Assembly: GCA_003255065.1 (NCBI GenBank)
Contig: QAOA01004158.1
Span: forward strand, 89,541-153,540
Length of the DNA: 64,000 nt
Direction: 5' to 3'
Source: Cercis canadensis
Lineage: Eukaryota > Streptophyta > Magnoliopsida > Fabales > Fabaceae
Part shown: in pieces, positions 1 to 12,213 of the stretch
How the letters are laid out: the number at the start of each line of letters is the position of its first letter
Numbering within the stretch: position 1 is the stretch's first letter
The notes under the pieces: model-generated
Told to the model about the DNA's origin: nothing
The model's input: the letters and a program-made list of their open reading frames with translations, nothing else
Database searches by the model: none
Program-made: the position numbers and the translations under genes

Positions 1-8
1 AATATATT

Positions 9-120
9 AACTTGATTCATCATTCAATGGAATTAATAAGTCATAAGTAAGTCATGTTTGATAAAAATATGGAAAGTTATAAATAAAATACACAATCTTA
101 CAATCCAGTTGATCTCCCAT
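9..120. repeat. Direct repeat, copy 1 (112 bp)
   Basis: Nearly identical to 624-735; both run from an aaCTTGATTCA start to a gatctcccat end, with a handful of substitutions. The 500 bp between has no recognisable gene. It could be the trace of a local duplication or the ends of a small element; I found no terminal inverted repeat or target duplication. Confidence 0.75.
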
Positions 121-623
121 AACACAGGTCCATAGGCTTACTTGTTTTGGCCCATTTGGACTGCATGAGTTGAATGGCAGTCAACTTGAAGTGTTCATTT
201 TGTTCACCTAAGCATGCAGGTCTCATATCACTTTCTCATATTCTTCTGAATCAAGTCTCTTTGAATCCTTCAACGGAATTTTTTGGGCCAAAAGGTAAAG
301 GTTATCATTAACTGATAAACAAGTACGTACAAGAAATATTAAGAAAGATCTAGAGACGGTGACACCGTATAAGAAAAAAATCCTAATAGAGTGTACATAT
401 TTATTCTCTCGACCAAGTATATATAGTGTTATATAGGATATTTATGGGTTAGTTGAGTAGCTTTTTTTATAGGTCAAAAAAATACTTTAGAGGTAATCCT
501 TTGAGTAGTTCTTTAATTGTCTACCCTCTCGTGTGATCTTAGCTATGCCACTGACACTATGCTCGGTAGTATTAGAATAACATATCTTTACTACCATATC
601 TTGCCAACAAAAAATAAAATATA

Positions 624-735
624 AACTTGATTCACCATTCAATGGAATTAATAAGTCATAAGTAAGGCATGTTTGATAAAAATATGGAAAGTTATAAATA
701 AAATACACAATCCTACTGTCCAGTTGATCTCCCAT
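624..735. repeat. Direct repeat, copy 2 (112 bp)
   Basis: Second copy of the repeat at 9-120, same orientation, differing by a few point substitutions. No coding capacity is seen in either copy. Confidence 0.75.
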
Positions 736-1310
736 GTTTTAGGTTTAATTACACATTCCCCATGATAGGCTATTTGTCAACAAATTAAGTTTACCAAAGA
801 AAAAAATTCCAGCAATCATTATAATTTTTTTGGTGGAACAACACAAGTTAGTATTTTTCTTAAACATTAAATTTTGCAAATACATGTTATAGAAATTAAC
901 TTTTTGTTCCACCTCAGAAAAAAAGTTTGTTTTCACAATTTGAAAAATCACTATCATGTTTTAAGTGTGTGACAGATTTATAAAAAAAACATATTTTTAT
1001 ATAAAAGATTGTGCATTTAAGACTTTTACACAGCACTGCTCTTATATACCTTTTGCATAATTGATAAAATGAATTGTGTGTTTGGATATGGACAAACGCA
1101 TGTAAATCTCAAGTTGAAATTAATTTGCCTTTTGAACTTTCAAACTTAGAAAGGAAGTTCAAGCTGTTCAACTTGACTAGCTCTCTGTATTCTGTCTGTT
1201 GTTTCCACAACATCACCTTATCTCTAAGATGATACCTTAAAATAACTGGAATCAAAGTCAAAGATTTTCCTACCTCAGCTTCTTCAAACCACACACCAGT
1301 TCTTTTTTAT

Positions 1311-1552
1311 TCGTTTTGTACATGTAGAACCTCGAGAAGTCTAAGGAGTTGTCCTTCATTACACATTGTGTTTGAATTTCAACCAGCTACTTTGTTGTGT
1401 TTCATGCCTCCGTTTTGCACATGTAGAACCTCGAGAAGTCTAAGGAGTTGTCCTCCGTTTTGCACATGTAGAACCTCGAGAAGTCTAAGGAGTTGTCCTT
1501 CATTACACATTATGTTTGAATTTCAACCAGCTACTTTGTTGTGTTTCATGCC
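1311..1552. repeat. Local tandem repeat, long-short-long units
   Basis: Three units are visible: a long unit (about 1311-1410), a short unit that is only its first 44 bp (1411-1454), and a second nearly identical long unit (1455-1552). Each starts with a cgttttgcacatgtagaacc-like sequence. The short ORF here is a by-product of the repeat, with a repeated Cys-Thr-Cys-Arg motif, not a gene. Confidence 0.85.
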
Positions 1553-4203
1553 TCACTTGCTTTTTCTTGATAAATAGGAGATGTTGGCTAAAATGCGTAC
1601 CATGGCCAGCCTTGAGGTAACTTTGAGAATGTTTGGAGTGGATAAAAACAAAGAGAAAGATTTTAATAAAAATAATTAAAAATAAATTCAAACACGATTA
1701 ATACTAAATTTATTATTATACAATATTAATATATAAATACATGTATCATGTTTAGATTTATTTTTAATATTTTTCTCTTATTTTGCCCCCTGTTTGTTTT
1801 AAATGAAGCAGAGTGTTGGTATTTTTTGACAAGTAAAATAAATTTGAGTGATTTTTTTTTTTCGAAGACACTGCTTCTTCTACTAATTTTTTTTTTATAA
1901 AAAAAACATATATGTGATTTTAAGAAGCACCTTAGGACACGCATGCTTTCTGAAGGTACAATACACTTGAAAAAGAAAAATTCAACATTTTGTCTTATCT
2001 ATCTATGATTAACGAAGAGCAAGATATTTTACTTTCATATGAACGAAGAGCGAAATAATTGAGGGAATGATTTTTTTTTGCCTCATGCGTATCTGTAAAT
2101 GGAGCAAGGGATGATTGTTTGGAATAGCCTATCTCATAGTGTGTCCAATGATTCAAAGTTGGGGATCATTCTTGATGATATTAGATTCCTAATGTCAAAT
2201 TTTTGCTTCATTATTTTTTTTTATATTTGTCGTGCTAATAATATAGTTGCTCATCGACTTATTTTTTAGTCTCAACAGTTTGATGATGTAAAAATTTGGT
2301 TGAGTCTTACCCTCTTCCTTTCATCTTTGATATACTCTTAGCAAATTTTTCTACTTCTTAATGCATTTCTCTTTTTCCCTTAAAATAAAAAGCAAAACAA
2401 AAAGATACACAAAATATGAGTCACAAATTAAATGATGTGTCAAATTATTACTCCATAAATTTCAATTTACAAACGTGGCATGTCATACTTGGAAGTGATC
2501 GTGAAATTCTATAACATCATTAACACGTCATGTTTCAAACTTGTCGTGAAGAGTAGGGTTTCTCACAAAGTTAAAACAATATGTTATATCTTCATATAAA
2601 AGTATACGTGACTTCAAAATTTTGCAGTTTTTATTTTATTTTTCATTTTCCTCATTAATGTAATATCCAAAAATAAGAAAGAGAAAAAGTGAATTTTTAT
2701 ATATTTCTATTTTCGTTTTTTTTTTCCGTACTTTCTTCAATTTTGCGTCAACCATGATCTATGAAATGTCAATTATGCATTCAATATTTTATTTACCACG
2801 ACAAATGTTTGCATAAGTCATGTCCAATTAATTAAGGCGCATAGTTATTGCGGAACAGAAGGCATTAACTGATTGATTCTGGATTATGTATTAATTCATG
2901 TCTCTGTTAAACGCTTTTCTCAAAAAGCTTAGTGCCATTTGCGTCATAATGGATTAAAACCATTCTGTTTTGCCTCCTTTTTAACTGCAAAATATGAGCT
3001 TTGGCTGGATAATTATGTTTCTTTTTAATTGCAAGTGTCGGCTGATTTTTCTGTTTGTGGAAATCTGACATGTTAGATCCTCTTCAGCATCCATAACAAA
3101 ACATCCAATGACATCAACCTGCATTTGAAAAATCTTCATTCCCCTTCGAGAGAGTTTGCATTGTCGCTTTCATCAAGATTAAGAATTCAGTTCATGACCT
3201 CACCAATTCTGTTTGAATTATGATAATGATTCTTTGTTAGTATATATTCACTGTGATGCGCTTTGCCTTTGAGTTGGAATAACTTATAACCTACCTCATG
3301 AATTTTGTACTAACCAAAAAATAAATAAATAAACAAAATTGTAAAAATAAGGTTGCTCTTACATTAATAAATACAAGCATTTAATAGCAAAAAAGTTGGA
3401 AGCATCAAGCAGGTACACATTTATTAATAAACAAGTAAATATATATTAATTTTAGTATTTTACCAGTTGGTAGTGAATACTTTGTCTCACATATTAAAAA
3501 GAAAAAGTCGTACCAGAAAACCTGGGTAGCTAGCATGCATCCATGAAATAGTAGGCACGTTTTTGCTCTGTTTTGAAGAGAAAATAAGCCACAGAATGAG
3601 ATGCATGAAATTAATAGTTCACTTGTTGCAACTAGTGAACAGTGCAACACATGAACATTTATTTAAATAGAGAAATTAAACTCATAAAGAAAGAAAAGAG
3701 ATACCGACAAAATAATAAAAGGAAGAGAGTGAATATTATAATTATAAATAATTTTATTCGTAGAGAAATAATTTTTTTTTTAAATTTATATGGGTGATAT
3801 CTCTCTTTCTGCTCTATATCCCTTTTCCAGATTAGATCCAAATCATTCGTCGGGAGGCAGGCAACTGTATTGGCAGATAGATAGAAATATAGAAGCTTTT
3901 AGAAGCATAAAATATAAGCATTCCATTAATTTGCTGTACGTATAGATATTTATTCATATTTCATAGCTTAAATTTGTGGTTGACAAACACCATAGCACAT
4001 CTACGTACACGTACTGACCAGATGCGAAACTTGAGTAGTTAAAGATGCTTTTGTATAAAAAAGTGATAGCTGTTTCAAATATGCTAATATTGTTTAAGGG
4101 TGGAATGCAGGCCTGTGATTCAATGAATGTAAGCCTCCTTAGCACTAAATATATTTTGTGTGGTTCAGTAATTACATAATTTTTTTATAACCAAGGTTGG
4201 TTT

Positions 4204-4222
4204 ATATATATATATATATATA
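4204..4222. repeat. AT dinucleotide microsatellite
   Basis: Uninterrupted alternating T/A run of about 19 bases in intergenic DNA. Confidence 0.85.
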
Positions 4223-5847
4223 CATTGAATTCGACTAAGACTGTTTGAATCGAGAAACTATAAAATTTACACCACCCTTCAGTGAAAAGAAAAATGGTTT
4301 GATAAATCTACTGCATCGGATCTGATCAAACGTGATTATTGAAGATGAAGGCTACCCCAAATCTTCTGCTCTACGTTCAAATTACAATTTGTAGAAGTAA
4401 CTATTAACCCAAATGCAGGAACTCTTAATCAACCTTCTTATAGAACATGCACAAAGTTGGTGTAAATTAAATAACTACTAAATATATAACAAAATAGTAG
4501 ACGTAACATGTACTAATGATGCATGCTGCCAATTGAGATTAGCTAGAAGTGAATAGATAAACTGTACTTGTGAAGGAGTCTAGTCACTTCTGTAAAGCTA
4601 ATCTTCAACTGTGATGTTTATGTGCGTTAGATAGCTTCTAAAGCTCTTTTCGTTGGCTCGATGTACAAAAAGTTTAATTTCCCTAATCACTAATAATCTT
4701 ACAATTAACAATTTGATTAATAATCCATTAGGTGGTTGACATGTTTGCATGGGTTACATAGCACTGTCATTATTTTGTTGAGTTGAGTAGAGTAGAAAAG
4801 TTGAAGGGTTTAAAAAAAAACGTAGAATTATTAGAAAGGTGGTACTCACACATGGTCAAAAAGGTAGGTAAAGGGGGGACATTGTGCCTTTGTTTACTTG
4901 CTTATGTAAGCCATGAATTAGATTCTCTTGTCTTTTCCTTCCCAATAAAGTTTCTTAGTAAATTATAATTTATGGGGAAACCCATTGAGAGCTTAATTAA
5001 CCTTAGGCTTCACTTAAGGCCAAAGGAACATGACGTATACTTGGTTAAAGATTCTCCATTAACTTAAAAACAAAACTAAAGAACAGGCCATTATATATGG
5101 ATTCTGATGCAAATATCATTCTTTTTCTCTCTAATCAAGTGGTCTTGAGCTAGCGAGGGTTTACTCTTTAAAGGAAAAAAACAGAGATACCCATATAGGT
5201 TCTGATGCAATATTTGATGAGTTCTTCCTCTCTTTAATTTCTCTCAGTTGGCGCACATAAAAATATATATACTGGCTGAGCTCTAAGCTTTAGCATCAAG
5301 ATTTCAAGCTTGTTTAGAGGTACCAAAGGTTAGAGAGGTTCTTCAAGTTTTAAAATGATCCGAAAGGAAAGGGCATACTCTGCTCGGTATTTAAATCTAC
5401 GCAGCCATACTACTTTCGGTATAATAATGTGGCAGTTTTTTTTTTATATCAAAGCTACCAATTAATGCATAGATTTATGTTAATAAACATATGTGATATG
5501 ATCAAAGAACTGTAAAGATGCATCAATAAATCATTGCTCAAGTGACCCTTAAGAGGCTTTGAAGATAATGGCTTTGTTATTGTTGGTAGGGTATGTATAC
5601 TTCAATATGAACCCTTTTATTTATTTATTTATTCTATAAGTATAAATACATTAGAAAGTAGCACAATTTAAACTTAGAAGTCGAATTAAGACATCAAATT
5701 AAAATTTTATATATAGATTGCTTGAGTGAAATCTAGATAGTATCAAAATACAAAGGTTTTAAATTCAAATTTCATTATAATGAGTTGGTCATCTTTATGA
5801 GAGCAAAATAAACTACTACTTTTTGGTCTAAAATTGTATAAAACTTT

Positions 5848-6099
5848 GAGTAAAATACATTTTTCGTTTTTGAATTATTTTTTAAATATCATTTTAGTAA
5901 TTAATTTATTTTTGTGTCACTTTAATCCTCAAATAATCATATTATTCGTCAAATTAGTCATTCATAACACAAAAAATAATCGCTTAAAGGACTGATTTGA
6001 TTAGCATAATGATTATTTGAGGACTATAATGACACAAAAAATAAATCAATGATTAAAGTGACATTTGAGAAATAATTGAGAGACAAACATATTTAACTC
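5848..6099. mobile_element. Palindromic MULE-type MITE (element 1, 252 bp)
   Basis: The left half (from GAGTAAAATACA) and the right half (ending TATTTAACTC) are reverse complements of each other over most of the length, giving a near-complete hairpin. It is flanked by a perfect 9-bp direct repeat, TAAAACTTT, at 5839-5847 and 6100-6108. A 9-bp target duplication with long inverted repeats is typical of Mutator-like non-autonomous elements. No coding capacity. Confidence 0.85.
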
Positions 6100-6111
6100 T
6101 AAAACTTTTAA

Positions 6112-7052
6112 GGTTAAAATATACTGCACGTTCTTATAGTTTGAATGAATTTTGAATTAGGTCCCTATAATTTTTCCCTCTTTTGGAGTTCTTATAATTT
6201 GAAATTTTTTTTAATTGAGTCATTGTCGTCACCCCAGTTATAACTTTGTCAATTTAGTGTTGATATGAAAAACGTAATAAAAAAAAATTAACGTGATGCC
6301 AAAATGACGCAAAAATTGTCATCTTATCATCTTTTCTCTTCTTCCCTTCTCTCTATGGAGAAGTAAACATATGCAAAAGTTTTGGATTTTGCATCATGTC
6401 TCTTAATTGAGGATTCATATCAACCAAATTATGTAGTTGTGGACTAAGGCTGAGGATCTGAAATTTAAAATTCCCATTCAACATGAGAAGGAAGAGGATT
6501 TGTATTTGGAGAAGGTTGCCCTAAACTCGTTTCAGAACTAGTGGTCAAAGGATTAGTCAAGTCATTATTGCTTCCATTCTTTTTATAGGTAGAGAGAGAA
6601 GGGAAGAAGAAAGTAGAGAGAGAATGAAATAAAAGGAAAAATGATGAGGTGACAATTTATGCCACTTTGGCGCCACGTTAACTTTTTTTTTTTTTATTGC
6701 CACATAGATNGTGGTCAAAGGATTAGTCAAGTCATTATTGCTTCCATTCTTTTTACAGGTAGAGAGAGAAGGGAAGAAGAAAGTAGAGAGAGAATGAAAT
6801 AAAAGGAAAAATGATGAGGTGACAATTTATGTCACTTTGGCGCCACGTTAACTTTTTTTTTTTTTATTTCCACATAGATAAAATTTTTGTAATGTTAATA
6901 CTAAACTGACGAAGTTATAACCAAAAGTGACAATAGTGACTTAATAAAAAATTTTAAAGCATAAGGACCCCAAAATAAAAAATAAAAAAAAAACTATAAA
7001 AACCTAATTCAAAATTTATTCTAACTATAGGAACATACCATACATTTTAACC
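6112..7052. mobile_element. Long-TIR MULE-type non-autonomous element (element 2)
   Basis: Starts GGTTAAAATATA and ends CATTTTAACC, with inverted arms well over 150 bp. A perfect 9-bp target duplication, AACTTTTAA, lies at 6103-6111 and 7053-7061. The 941-bp length includes an internal 169-bp direct repeat either side of the N at 6710 that is probably an assembly artefact, so the true element is nearer 770 bp. The interior has no recognisable transposase. Its target overlaps the right target duplication of element 1, so it inserted after element 1. Confidence 0.85.
6541..6879. repeat. N-flanking direct duplication (169 bp x2), likely assembly artefact
   Basis: 6541-6709 is repeated almost perfectly at 6711-6879 with a single N (6710) exactly between them. 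The same arrangement recurs around 24773, 32294 and 56245, which points to contig ends abutted without merging rather than to real tandem duplication. Confidence 0.85.
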
Positions 7053-7061
7053 AACTTTTAA

Positions 7062-10000
7062 AAAACAAAAAAAAGTTAGCTAGCTAAGACAATTTTTTCC
7101 CCGACCAAAAAATTAATGGGTGGAGACGTGGAAGTTGCGTTTACAGAGAATCCTCAACTAATACAATATATAATAGTTATTAGTTCGTACAAGACTACGG
7201 GAAACTTCCCTACCAATTGAAGCAACAAATGAACAACATGACAAAAACTAATGCTACTTAATTACAAATTAATTACTGTCATATATATTATTTCTCGTTG
7301 TATACACATGACAGTAATTGAATTTAATTAAACTCACTTAAATTTTAACTCAACTTATCTAATTTTCTTTTTCAGTGGAGTTCAAATAACACCTCCTCTA
7401 GTATGAGTTAATGTGAGATTGTAATCACAATTCACAAGCAATTCTCTTTGACAAATGCATGTGATTCCTTTGAAGACTTTATTATAGACACTTGATGCTT
7501 CGATGAAAATTAAAAACAAAAGTCAAAGGCTCTCAATATTCAAATTAATATTATTTATATCTTTTTTGACGTGTTTATGTACTATTTAATTATATCGAAG
7601 ATTATTGCTTTAAACACTTTAATTTAAAATATGAAAATCTATTAGCACTCCATGTTGTACCATTCCCATTAGCAATTGTTTTTCACCAAAATAATCTAGA
7701 TTCTTGTCAAACAAAAATAGATTCCCGTCAAATTCTTTTTTTATGAAAAGAAGAAAAAAAATGTAAAGAAACTAAACAGGTTTTATCAATTTTGTTTTGT
7801 CAAGAGATAGCTTACAAAATACTTCACCATATAAAAGATCATATATACTTATTTTTTGGAATATACATTGAATTATTACTAAAATACTACATGATCATCT
7901 TTTAGATTTTTTGGCCGTTCTTTTTGTTTTTCTTTTCCTCTGGGGAATGGGTTGAGAAAGGAGTTGTACCTTCCTTAGTTGTAAATATGTGTTTGCTAGC
8001 TACTACCAATAGACCAAAATAAATGCTAACATGCAAAACCACCGCCATATAAAGCAACCCACGTACTGACCCAAAATGGAAAGAAAAAAATAGAGCATTC
8101 TGGGAAGGATGGTCAAGTCAGCATATATATTATAGCTCCACTTCTCAAATTTTGTTAGATTATCTTCATCTCTATATGGTTGTCATTTTTTGACCCAGAT
8201 CTTCCTTCTCACATACTCATCCTTAATTCTTTGGTCCATTCTTTCTGGTTTGTTACTGGCAATAACGTGTTGAAACAAAACAAAACAAAACAAAACAAAA
8301 CAACGTGTTGTTATGAATGTCTTTGTTAAGGTTCTAGGATCCTTCACTTGCGGGTAATAGATTATATATATGCGACTCCAAAAGCTGGTGATTTATGTTG
8401 TAAACTATATAAGATATTTTGCTTTCAATCTCATTGAAAATGTTGATTGAAGATATATATGGCATTAAAATAAAATAAAGGTCAATTTTACCTACTTCCA
8501 TTTAGCCTAGTTGAATATTGTACTACACTACTACTTGCTCATATGGGAGCCAGCTGAAAGGATTTTGAGGAGAAAATCTATGTCCAGCTACACATGCAAA
8601 TTAAATTAGGCATAGTTAATGTTATCTTTTATTTGTTGAAGTTGAAGCACAGATGTTTCCCGAAACCCAAAGGAATATTTTTTTTTTCTGGATCTGTGAA
8701 ATGGAATTAAAGTTATCCAAATCATGAGAAGCTTATATCTCCAACTGTGGAAATTTAAATTTGATGAAATTAAAAACACATGTATATACTTTACAATGCT
8801 GTTGAGATATGTATAAAACATAGCATAACGAATATGCACACATCGAAAAAAGAAAACAAAAGAAAAAGAAAAAGAATATGCAGAAAACTTCCTAACTAGT
8901 GTATTTGATATATATGTACCATGTGTCTTGTGATAGCTCTCCTCTGTTAAAGAATCGATTTAACTCAAAAGCTTCAGCTATTAAGTGAAAGCTTAAAAAT
9001 GGTTTTATTTCTAACACACCTCCACATGCAAAATTTTAATTTAATTGAGAAAGTATGGACAAAAGGATTTGATCTCTTAATTGCTTGGTCAAAAAAGCTT
9101 TAATACCATGTCAAAAAATCGATTCAACCTAAAAACTTAAGCTGTTAGGTGAAGGTCTATGAATAATTTTATATTTAACATATTTGAAAGTAGATCTTGT
9201 GATAAGTATATATGCACTTGATATAAACATTCAGCATTGATAAGAATTTAAATTAAACTGCAACAACTTTTGCTTATAGACCTCTAACTTTTCATTTTCG
9301 CTGCTGTCATAGAGACCCCAAATATATATGTTACTCAAATTGTTTCTCTATCTACCCTACCCAACATGCACTGCTTTATGCATGTTTGATAATAGCAGAA
9401 AAATGATGGGTAATAACAGAAACATGCACTGCTAGGATATTGTGTAGAAATTATATTATATCGCAGAGGTAGTGTTGTTCAACACTGGCGCCAGCTCCTT
9501 GCTTTTACATGTAATGGTTCAAAGTACTAGTCCACAAGTGGACATTCCTATTATCTATACAAGGAAAGTCTATGAGTCCTAACTGCGACTTTTGTAGGGT
9601 AATGACCCTTGGGAGTTGGGACACTTTAAGCATATTAGGGTAGGACATTTGTGGCCTATCACATGGGTTTTGGGTTCCCTATTTAGCCTTTTTCTGTTTT
9701 AAAAGTAAGAAAATAAGAGAAAAGGAGAAACACCGGGGAGACATGAGTAATCTTAAGGAAAACACATTTGAGATTCATAGGTCAATACTAGCCGAAGGTA
9801 ATAAAGAGGTGACTTAGTGGAGAATCACTTCTTTCATTTTCAAATGACTTTTATACATGTCTTTATGGCCTATCCGTACAATTTTGGAAGTGGCTGGGGT
9901 AAGCTTCCTTCTTTGTGTCTAAAGAAATGCCACATCAGAAAAAGATTGATGTTAACACTAATCTAACCATACCCATCGAGCTGTAATTGTCTTTGATTAC

Positions 10001-11890
10001 AGATATTTGATTTTTTTTATATTACTAGAAAAGTCTAGGTATTTTTGTATTATAATGTCATATTTAAATTTAATATGGGAAATAATACAACATGAACAAA
10101 TCTAATTTTTAAGGATATATATACCCCACAAGCATATATGATTATTTTTTTTTCAATGGGAAGTGCCACTACTTGAAATTTAAAACCAATATTCAAATGG
10201 ATAGAAATGACTAACGTTTTGAACCTAAGTTATGAGAAAATCTCCAGGGCCCTTCAAACCAATATTTGACTAGTTAAATTTTTCCTTGACAAAATAGAAT
10301 CTCTCATTTAATTCATAATTAATCTTCATATTTTCTAAATTGAATTCGCAGCCTAATGAATTACTTGTTTTAACATTTTCTATTTATGTGGTTTACAACG
10401 ACTCAAAAATAAGCCGAGTTTGTAATTTTTTTTTTTAACTTCATTTTTAAGTAACTATTGACCACACCAATGAGTATTTTGTTAGACCATTTTATCAGTG
10501 GCTTGCATTGAAATAATTTTGAACATTTGATGACTCAACTGAAAATTGTGAACATTTCAAGAACCAAAATAGTAGTTTCTATCTAAAGGAGATGTCTGGT
10601 GTACCTAATCTTTGATTTACTCATCATCTTGTTGGATCATGGATATAAAATATAAGGGAATGGAATTAAGGGGTATTTAAGGTGTCCCTTATTTAATTCT
10701 TACTTTCCATGGAATATATAATTCATGTCTTCAATTAACTTTTTTTTTTTTTTTTTAAATTTGGAGGCCTCTCACTCAAAGAATTTGAGATTCCATAGCT
10801 TTTGTAGAGGTATGGATTCAACCTTGGGTGATATTGGATTATAAAGTTTAATTTTGGATTTTAAACACCCAAAAATAAAAATAAAAACTTTCTTTTTCTG
10901 TGAAAAAATAAATCAAGTATTTAGATCGATTTTAATAAAAATTCAAAACATATGCATGTTCACTAACATAAATGGGGAGAGTTATCATGAAAGAATTTGA
11001 ATTTGATACACTATTAGTCAGAACATGTCATGCCGCGTGGGACTGACTGTAGTATATATCCTCTAATTTTCAAACCTTATGCAGAAAATTAAGGCCATCA
11101 GATCCTGTTTTTTTTGTGTCCGGATTTTCCTCAAACATAATCATTGATTCATGCAAGCATTCTTTCCAACACACACCAAACCGAACCATTTATTGAACCA
11201 CAAATTGTTTGTGGCAAAATAAGAGATTCAACTTTCCTTCGCTGTCTGATATTTTGTTGCCACATAATATTCTAGTCATCATTTGTGATCAAGAATATAA
11301 GATAATTGGGCAGTTTTCAATTTTTTTCCAAGGCTGTGGGCTGCTGTTTTATTTTCTACTTTACTCCCTTTGAATCTGATAGCAAGGAACCTAAGCTTTG
11401 ACTCGAAATGGTATTTAAAGCATAGATAGACCAAGTGTGGATTGCGTTCAAAAATGCTATTTATACACACAATATAAACAGTAAAGCTATCGCTTTCAAT
11501 ATATATTTGGGAGAATCCCTTTATGCCCTAGCCTTTTGTTGGCTTTCTTTTGGAAAGGAATAGGAAAGATGGTAATTTTGCCGCAGAGTTAAAAGCCCAC
11601 TTGTCTCTCTCTCTTTAATACATTGATTTCGACACAAGGACATGCCCAAAAGCCCAAATTTCTGCAGACATGAGATTGTGAGAAGGAAGGAAATTCTGCA
11701 CCAAATTTATTATCCTGTCAAATGAGGTCAAAAATAAAAATACCCTCGTGGGATCTTTTAACTACCCTTTATTTCTTTCTTTTTTTCCCTTCTTTATTTT
11801 TCAAGTTTCTATTTTTATTCTCTTTTCTAGTGTGTGGTGGATTAAGAATTGTATAATTCAAGTGGCCAAAAGGGCCCCCCTTCCCTACCT
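7062..11890. other. Gene-poor stretch upstream of the FAF-like gene
   Basis: No exon set was recognised. A degenerate direct repeat is present (about 8950-9020 and 9113-9185, both containing an ATCGATT(T/C)AACC-like core followed by a gctRttaRgtgaagg word). The last kilobase is probably the distal promoter of the FAF-like gene. Confidence 0.5.
8273..8303. repeat. AAAAC pentanucleotide microsatellite
   Basis: About six perfect AAAAC units in intergenic DNA, bracketed on both sides by the short word aacgtgttg (8265-8273 and 8302-8310). Confidence 0.85.
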
Positions 11891-12213
11891 CTCTATATGA
11901 CATAACTCAAGCACTTTTGGGCACTACAAATTCACTCGCTCCCCCTCACTTCTACCCCATGCCAACACCCCTCACCTCCTCACTTCTCTCCCTCTCACCC
12001 CAAGCATTTCTTTGCGATCTAGAAACTCAAAACTCTCTTCTTTTCTGTTTTGTTTTGTTCTGTTCTTCCCTTGCCTTATAAAACAGAGCACTCTGTTATC
12101 TATAGAACACCAAGTCCTCTGTTTTTCCTCTGCCTCCACGTACTTGGAGGTTTGTTTTCATTACAAACTCTTCTCCTTTAGCTTTCAGATTTGAGTAACT
12201 TAGCCAAAAAAAT
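11890..12213 (+). promoter_or_regulatory. Probable core promoter and 5' UTR of FAF-like gene
   Basis: A TATA-like tctatatgac lies at about 11892-11901. A long pyrimidine-rich stretch follows (about 11935-12010, a plant Y-patch style sequence), then the ATG at 12214. A second TATA-like ttataaaac occurs at about 12076. The start site is inferred from these motifs, not demonstrated. Confidence 0.4.

Larger units (their letters stand above)
1..5838. other. Gene-poor AT-rich stretch
   Basis: No exon set or recognisable protein was found on either strand. Only short chance ORFs occur. It contains the direct repeats at 9/624, the tandem repeat at 1311-1552 and an AT microsatellite at 4204-4222. Confidence 0.6.

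Noticed and set aside
9-735. Direct repeats at 9-120 and 624-735 as LTRs of a small retroelement
   Set aside because: They do not start TG and end CA, and no primer-binding site, polypurine tract or target duplication was found.
12012-12194. Possible 60-codon upstream ORF before the FAF-like ATG
   Set aside because: It begins with TTG, not ATG (ttgcgatctagaaac), so it is not a credible uORF.
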